Source: Deltaproteobacteria bacterium (GTDB lineage: Bacteria; Myxococcota; UBA727; VGSZ01). From it: a DNA stretch of 64,000 nucleotides. This document shows positions 63,661 to 64,000 of the stretch, in pieces. Position 1 is the stretch's first letter. Each line of letters opens with the position of its first letter. The notes beneath the pieces were generated by a model that saw nothing but the letters and a program-made list of their open reading frames with translations, was not told the origin of the DNA and searched no databases. The stretch covers positions 372,001-436,000 of the forward strand of contig JACOUT010000004.1 of NCBI GenBank assembly GCA_016177705.1, read 5' to 3'. Position numbers and translations under genes: made by a program.

Positions 63661-64000
63661 ATGGCCGACGCCGACGTGGTCTTCTTCCGCTACAAGGACA
63701 GCCACGGCAACGACGTCATCACTAACGACCTCGCCGAGGTGCCGGTGGAGCTGCGCGGCAGCGTGGAGCTGGTCACCGCCTCGGACCCGACGCCGCGCGA
63801 GCAGGCGGCCGCGAAGAGCGCCGCGCGCACCGACGCCGCACGCTCGCTCTTCGGCACCGCGCCACAATTTCACGGGCCGTCGTTCGCGCTCGGCGGCGTG
63901 CTCGCCTTCGCGGCGGCGTACCTGGTGTTCGGCGTTCGTGGCGCACGGCGCGCGCTCCTTCGCATCGTCGTGGTAGGTGTGGCGATGGTGGCGCTCGGCG
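63661..64000 (+). CDS. membrane protein, 3' part outside window
   Basis: The frame starts at ATG 63661 (or 63643, adding six residues) and runs off the right edge. The N-terminal ~35 residues (FFRYKDSHGNDVITNDLAEV, PVELRGSVELV) resemble the short DUF4124-type domain of envelope proteins. A membrane helix follows at ~75-95 (FALGGVLAFAAAYLVFGV), then a basic loop and the start of a second helix. The full protein is not visible. Function unknown. Confidence 0.65.
   Translation, partial: MADADVVFFRYKDSHGNDVITNDLAEVPVELRGSVELVTASDPTPREQAAAKSAARTDAARSLFGTAPQFHGPSFALGGVLAFAAAYLVFGVRGARRALLRIVVVGVAMVALG

Overview
The window reads as a stretch of bacterial chromosome of very high G+C (roughly 70% by eye) with no mobile elements, phage genes, RNA genes or CRISPR. 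The gene content points to Myxococcota or a close deltaproteobacterial relative. It has about a dozen and a half predicted lipoproteins, several with long Glu-Gly linkers, two eukaryotic-like Ser/Thr kinases, an MXAN_5187-type C-terminal domain, a trypsin with a somatomedin-B module, and a fibrinogen-like lipoprotein. This placement is an inference from families; no rRNA marker is present.

Layout. 1-3.7 kb: minus-strand secreted proteins and lipoproteins, a TPR protein and a Tat-type Rieske lipoprotein. 4-12 kb: fatty-acid beta-oxidation. A FadE-like acyl-CoA dehydrogenase (minus) and a thiolase / hydratase-dehydrogenase / long-chain acyl-CoA dehydrogenase operon (plus) flank a fibrinogen-like lipoprotein. 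Both transcription units carry nearly identical TTGAC-N6-GTCAA operators at their promoters. 12-24 kb: a receiver protein, then secreted enzymes (SMB-trypsin, TIM-barrel glycosidase-like lipoprotein, nuclease-like lipoprotein, App1-type phosphatase, Gly-rich lipoprotein, elicitor-type transglutaminase) plus a six-TM Ser/Thr kinase. 24-33.6 kb: an SPFH lipoprotein and a five-gene minus operon: kinase with two cyclic-nucleotide domains, HEAT-like membrane protein, MXAN_5187-like protein, very large PHP-type lipoprotein, beta-barrel.

33.6-40.2 kb: housekeeping genes, namely mnmG-mnmE (tRNA wobble modification), an outer-membrane barrel, and feoA-feoB-small Cys membrane protein behind a Fur-box-like site. 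40.3-50.4 kb: TPR and thioredoxin-fold lipoproteins with a YkgJ cysteine-cluster protein, an ACT/malic-enzyme-like protein, malQ, and a pair of M16-family proteins that both lack an intact HxxEH zinc motif. 50.4-64 kb: XRE-cupin regulator; a degenerate S-adenosylhomocysteine-hydrolase-like protein coupled to a Crp/Fnr regulator; two clusters of unknown cytoplasmic proteins (one with an NrtR-like Nudix regulator); a DUF3089 hydrolase; an M14 carboxypeptidase; a third inactive M16-like protein; and a partial membrane protein.

The genome is compact. Eleven gene pairs overlap by exactly 4 bases (6 ATGA, 5 GTGA), which suggests translational coupling. A recurring theme is enzyme folds whose catalytic residues have changed (three M16 proteins, the SAHH-like protein, the malic-enzyme-like protein, the Rieske box). 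These, together with the kinase/cNMP/CehA operon, are the best candidates for undescribed biology.
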